Positions 61,540 through 64,000 of a stretch of DNA of 64,000 nt are shown here, piece by piece. The translations under genes and the position numbers were made by a program. Within the stretch, counting starts at the first letter, position 1; every line of letters begins with the position of its first letter. This stretch comes from Euonymus europaeus. Its lineage: Eukaryota > Streptophyta > Magnoliopsida > Celastrales > Celastraceae. The DNA is taken from positions 12,403,001-12,467,000 of the forward strand of contig OY756966.1 of NCBI GenBank assembly GCA_963580455.1. The letters run 5' to 3'. The notes under the pieces are model-generated. The model did not search any database. It worked only from the letters and a program-made list of their open reading frames with translations, and had not been told where the DNA came from.

Positions 61540-62722
61540 AAAAAAAGTGTATACCGACCAATCTTGATGGTTCGGAATTGCCCAACTCTCTCCATAGAGG
61601 AGTTGTTTACTGTTTTGTCCAATTGAGAACGAAAGTTGGTCTTTTGGCAAATAAAAAATCTACGAAGTGTATACTAGTAAATTTGGACATAAATTAACAA
61701 TAAAAAGAATACGGCAATTAACTTTGATGGTTCGGAATTGCTCAACGCTTTCCATGGAGAAGCTTTTAATGTTTTTATCTATTTGAGATCTAATGTTGGT
61801 CTTTTGACAACGAAACAATCTAAGGATTCCATACTCATAAAATTTGGCGTTAAATAACAATAAAAAATGAACACCGACCAACCTCGATGGTTTAGAATTG
61901 CCCAACTCTCTCCATATAGGAGCTTCTAATGGTTTTTTCTAATGGAGAACGAAAGTTGGTCTTTCGGCGATGAAAAAATCTAAGAAATGTATACTAGTAA
62001 ATTTGGACAAAAAGAAACAATAGAAAGTGTACACCTATCAATTTTAAGGTTCGGAATTGCTCAACTCTCTCCATGGGGAAGCTTTTAACGATTTTGCCCA
62101 TTTGTGAATGAAAGGTAGTCTTTGGGCAATGAAACAATCTACCGAGCATATAATTGTAAAATTTGGCATAAAATAACAATAAAAAGTGTACACTAACCAA
62201 CTTTGATTGTTTAAAATTGCTCAACTCTTTCGATAAAGGAGCTTTTAACGGTTTTGTTCAATTGAGAACCAAACTTGATCTTTTGACAACGAAACAATCT
62301 ATGAACGCGTATACTAATAAATTTGAACATAAAGCAATAATAAAATGTGTACACTTATAAATTTTGATAGTTCAAAATTGCTCAAAAAGCTTTTAACGAT
62401 TTGTCCATTTGGAATGAAAGTTTGTATTTTTGCAATGAAACAATCAACGGAGCCTATACTTGTAAAAATTAACATAAAATAACAATAAATTAAAAGTGTA
62501 TACCAACCAACCTTGATGGTTCAGAATTGCCCAACTCTCTCCATAGAGGAGTTATTAACAGTTTTGTCCAATTGACAATGAGAGTTGGTCTTTTGGCAAC
62601 GAAACAATCTACGAAGCATATACTAGTAAATTTGGACATAAACCAACAATAGAAAGTGTAGACCTATCAATTTTAATTCTTTGCAATTGCTTAACTCCCT
62701 CCATGGAGAAGTTTTTAATGAT
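61540..62722 (-). repeat. Inverted segment of satellite B (~7 monomers)
   Basis: Starts AAGTGTATACCGACCAATC and keeps reverse orientation (CTCTCTCCAT, AACGAAACAATCTA) until TTTTTAATGATTTTAAAAGC, where orientation flips back. The right junction is nearly palindromic. Confidence 0.85.
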
Positions 62723-64000
62723 TTTAAAAGCTCCTCCATCGAGAGAATTCAATGATTCTGAACAATCATTCTTGATTGGTGTGCACTTTTTATTGTTACT
62801 TTATGTCCAAATTTACTAGTCAGTTCAAAGATTGTTTCGTTTCCAGAACACCAGCTTTCTTTCCCAAATGTGAAAAATCGTTAAAAGCTCCTCTATGGAA
62901 AGAGTTGAGCAATTCTGAACCATAAAAGGTGATAGTGCTCACTTTTTATTGTTGCTTTTATGTTCAAATTTACTATTTTACACATCGTAGAGTGTTTCAC
63001 TGCCGAAAGACAAACTTTCGTTTGTAAATGTGGAAAATCATTAAAAGCTCCACCATGGAGAGAATTCAATAATTCCGAACCATTATGCTTAATAGGTGCA
63101 CAATTTTTATTATTACTTTATGTCCAAATTTACTAGTATACACTTCGTAGATTGTCTCGTTGCCAAAAGACCAACTTTCGTTCACAAACGAACAAAACTG
63201 TTAAAAAGCACCTCCATGCATAAAATTGAATAATTTCGAACAATCATTCTTGATAGGGGTGCACATTTAATTCTTGATTTATGTCCAAATTTATAAGGAT
63301 ACTCCTTGTAGCCTGTCTCGTTGCCAAAACATCAACTTTTGTTCACAAATGGACAAAAGCGTTAAAAGCTCATCCATGGAGAGAATTGAATAATTTCGAA
63401 CCATCATCCTCGATAGGTGTTCATTTTTTTGTTACTTTATGTCAAATTTACTAGTATACTCCTCAGAGATTGTTTCGTTACCAAAAGATCAACTTTCTTT
63501 CTCATAGGCATAAAATCGTTAAAAGATCTTCCATGGAGAAAGTTGAGCAATTCCAAACCATAAAAGTTAATAGCACTGCACTTTTTTTATGCTTTATGTC
63601 TAAATTTACTAGTATACACATGGTAATGTGTTTAATAGTCGAAAGACCTACTTTCCTTCAAAAATGTACAAAATCGTTAAAAGCTCCTCTATGAAGAAAA
63701 TTGAATAATTTCGAAACATCATTCTTGATAGGTGTGCACTTTTTATTGTTGTTTTATGTCCAAATTTACTAATATACTCTTTGTAGATTGATTCATTTCT
63801 AGAATACCAACTTTCATTCACAAATGGACAAAATCGTGAAAAGCTCTTTAACGGAGAAGATTGAATTATTCTGAACCATCATTCTTGATAGGCGTGCACT
63901 TTTTCTTGTTGCTTTATGTCCAAATTTATTAGTATACGCTTTGTAGATTGTTTCGTTGCCAAAAGACCAGCTTTCGTTCACAAATGGGCAAAATCGTTAA

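Larger units (their letters stand above)
57812..64000 (+). repeat. Satellite array, subfamily B, third block
   Basis: About 39 monomers up to the window end, mostly on the + strand, with two inverted stretches (60804-60911 and 61540-62722). Monomers are diverged; some lack the GTTGAG block or carry AGAATTCAATAATTC instead (62740-63870), a further variant. Confidence 0.9.

Overview
The window looks like repeat-rich, probably pericentromeric or centromeric, heterochromatin of a flowering plant. The evidence is the retroelement set: Ty3/gypsy Tat with dual RNase H, Athila, a Tekay-like chromovirus with a decayed chromodomain, and a Ty1/copia element. These are embedded in more than 20 kb of a ~159-bp satellite. 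I find no intact host gene, rRNA, tRNA or CRISPR array. Almost every coding region is a decayed retroelement domain broken by stops and frameshifts. I cannot name the species.

Layout. 1-5514 is the 3' half of a Tat element (Tat-1, + strand): RNase H, second RNase H and integrase, then a gene in the opposite orientation, a polypurine tract and a 446-bp LTR. 5515-5958 is AT-rich. 5959-8417 is a candidate solo LTR on the - strand. 8418-19311 is ~10.9 kb of satellite subfamily A, with a HindIII site in most monomers, dimeric and longer higher-order repeats, and conserved dyad symmetries. 19312-26239 is a Tekay-like chromovirus (- strand) with both outer LTR ends lost. It abuts an LTR-less Athila fragment at 26240-30114. 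Satellite subfamily B follows at 30115-33121, then a diverged copy of the chromovirus LTR (33493-35628) and an unassigned acidic reading frame.

From 36278 to 51554 lies a Ty1/copia element that lacks its 5' LTR. Its gag is split by a full-length Tat element (Tat-2, - strand, 36403-46225, both LTRs), and the first part of its reverse transcriptase is replaced by an LTR-like block. From 51604 to the end is satellite B. It is interrupted by a 1.8-kb insertion with a 9-bp flanking repeat (51729-53562) and by a chromovirus solo LTR with a perfect 5-bp target duplication (55698-57811). Part of the array (61540-62722, plus a shorter piece at 60804-60911) is inverted.

The two most interesting signals are these. 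(1) Both Tat copies carry, opposite to gag-pol, a three-exon gene with its own TATA box, matching intron positions and phases and, in Tat-2, a canonical AATAAA. This is an independent Pol II unit carried antisense inside a retrotransposon. (2) Satellite A monomers contain a perfect inverted repeat whose two arms change together between monomer types, which suggests a maintained dyad or cruciform structure. Antisense ORFs in Tat elements are known as a class. The splicing and promoter reading here, and the satellite covariation, come from inspection by eye and need computation to confirm.
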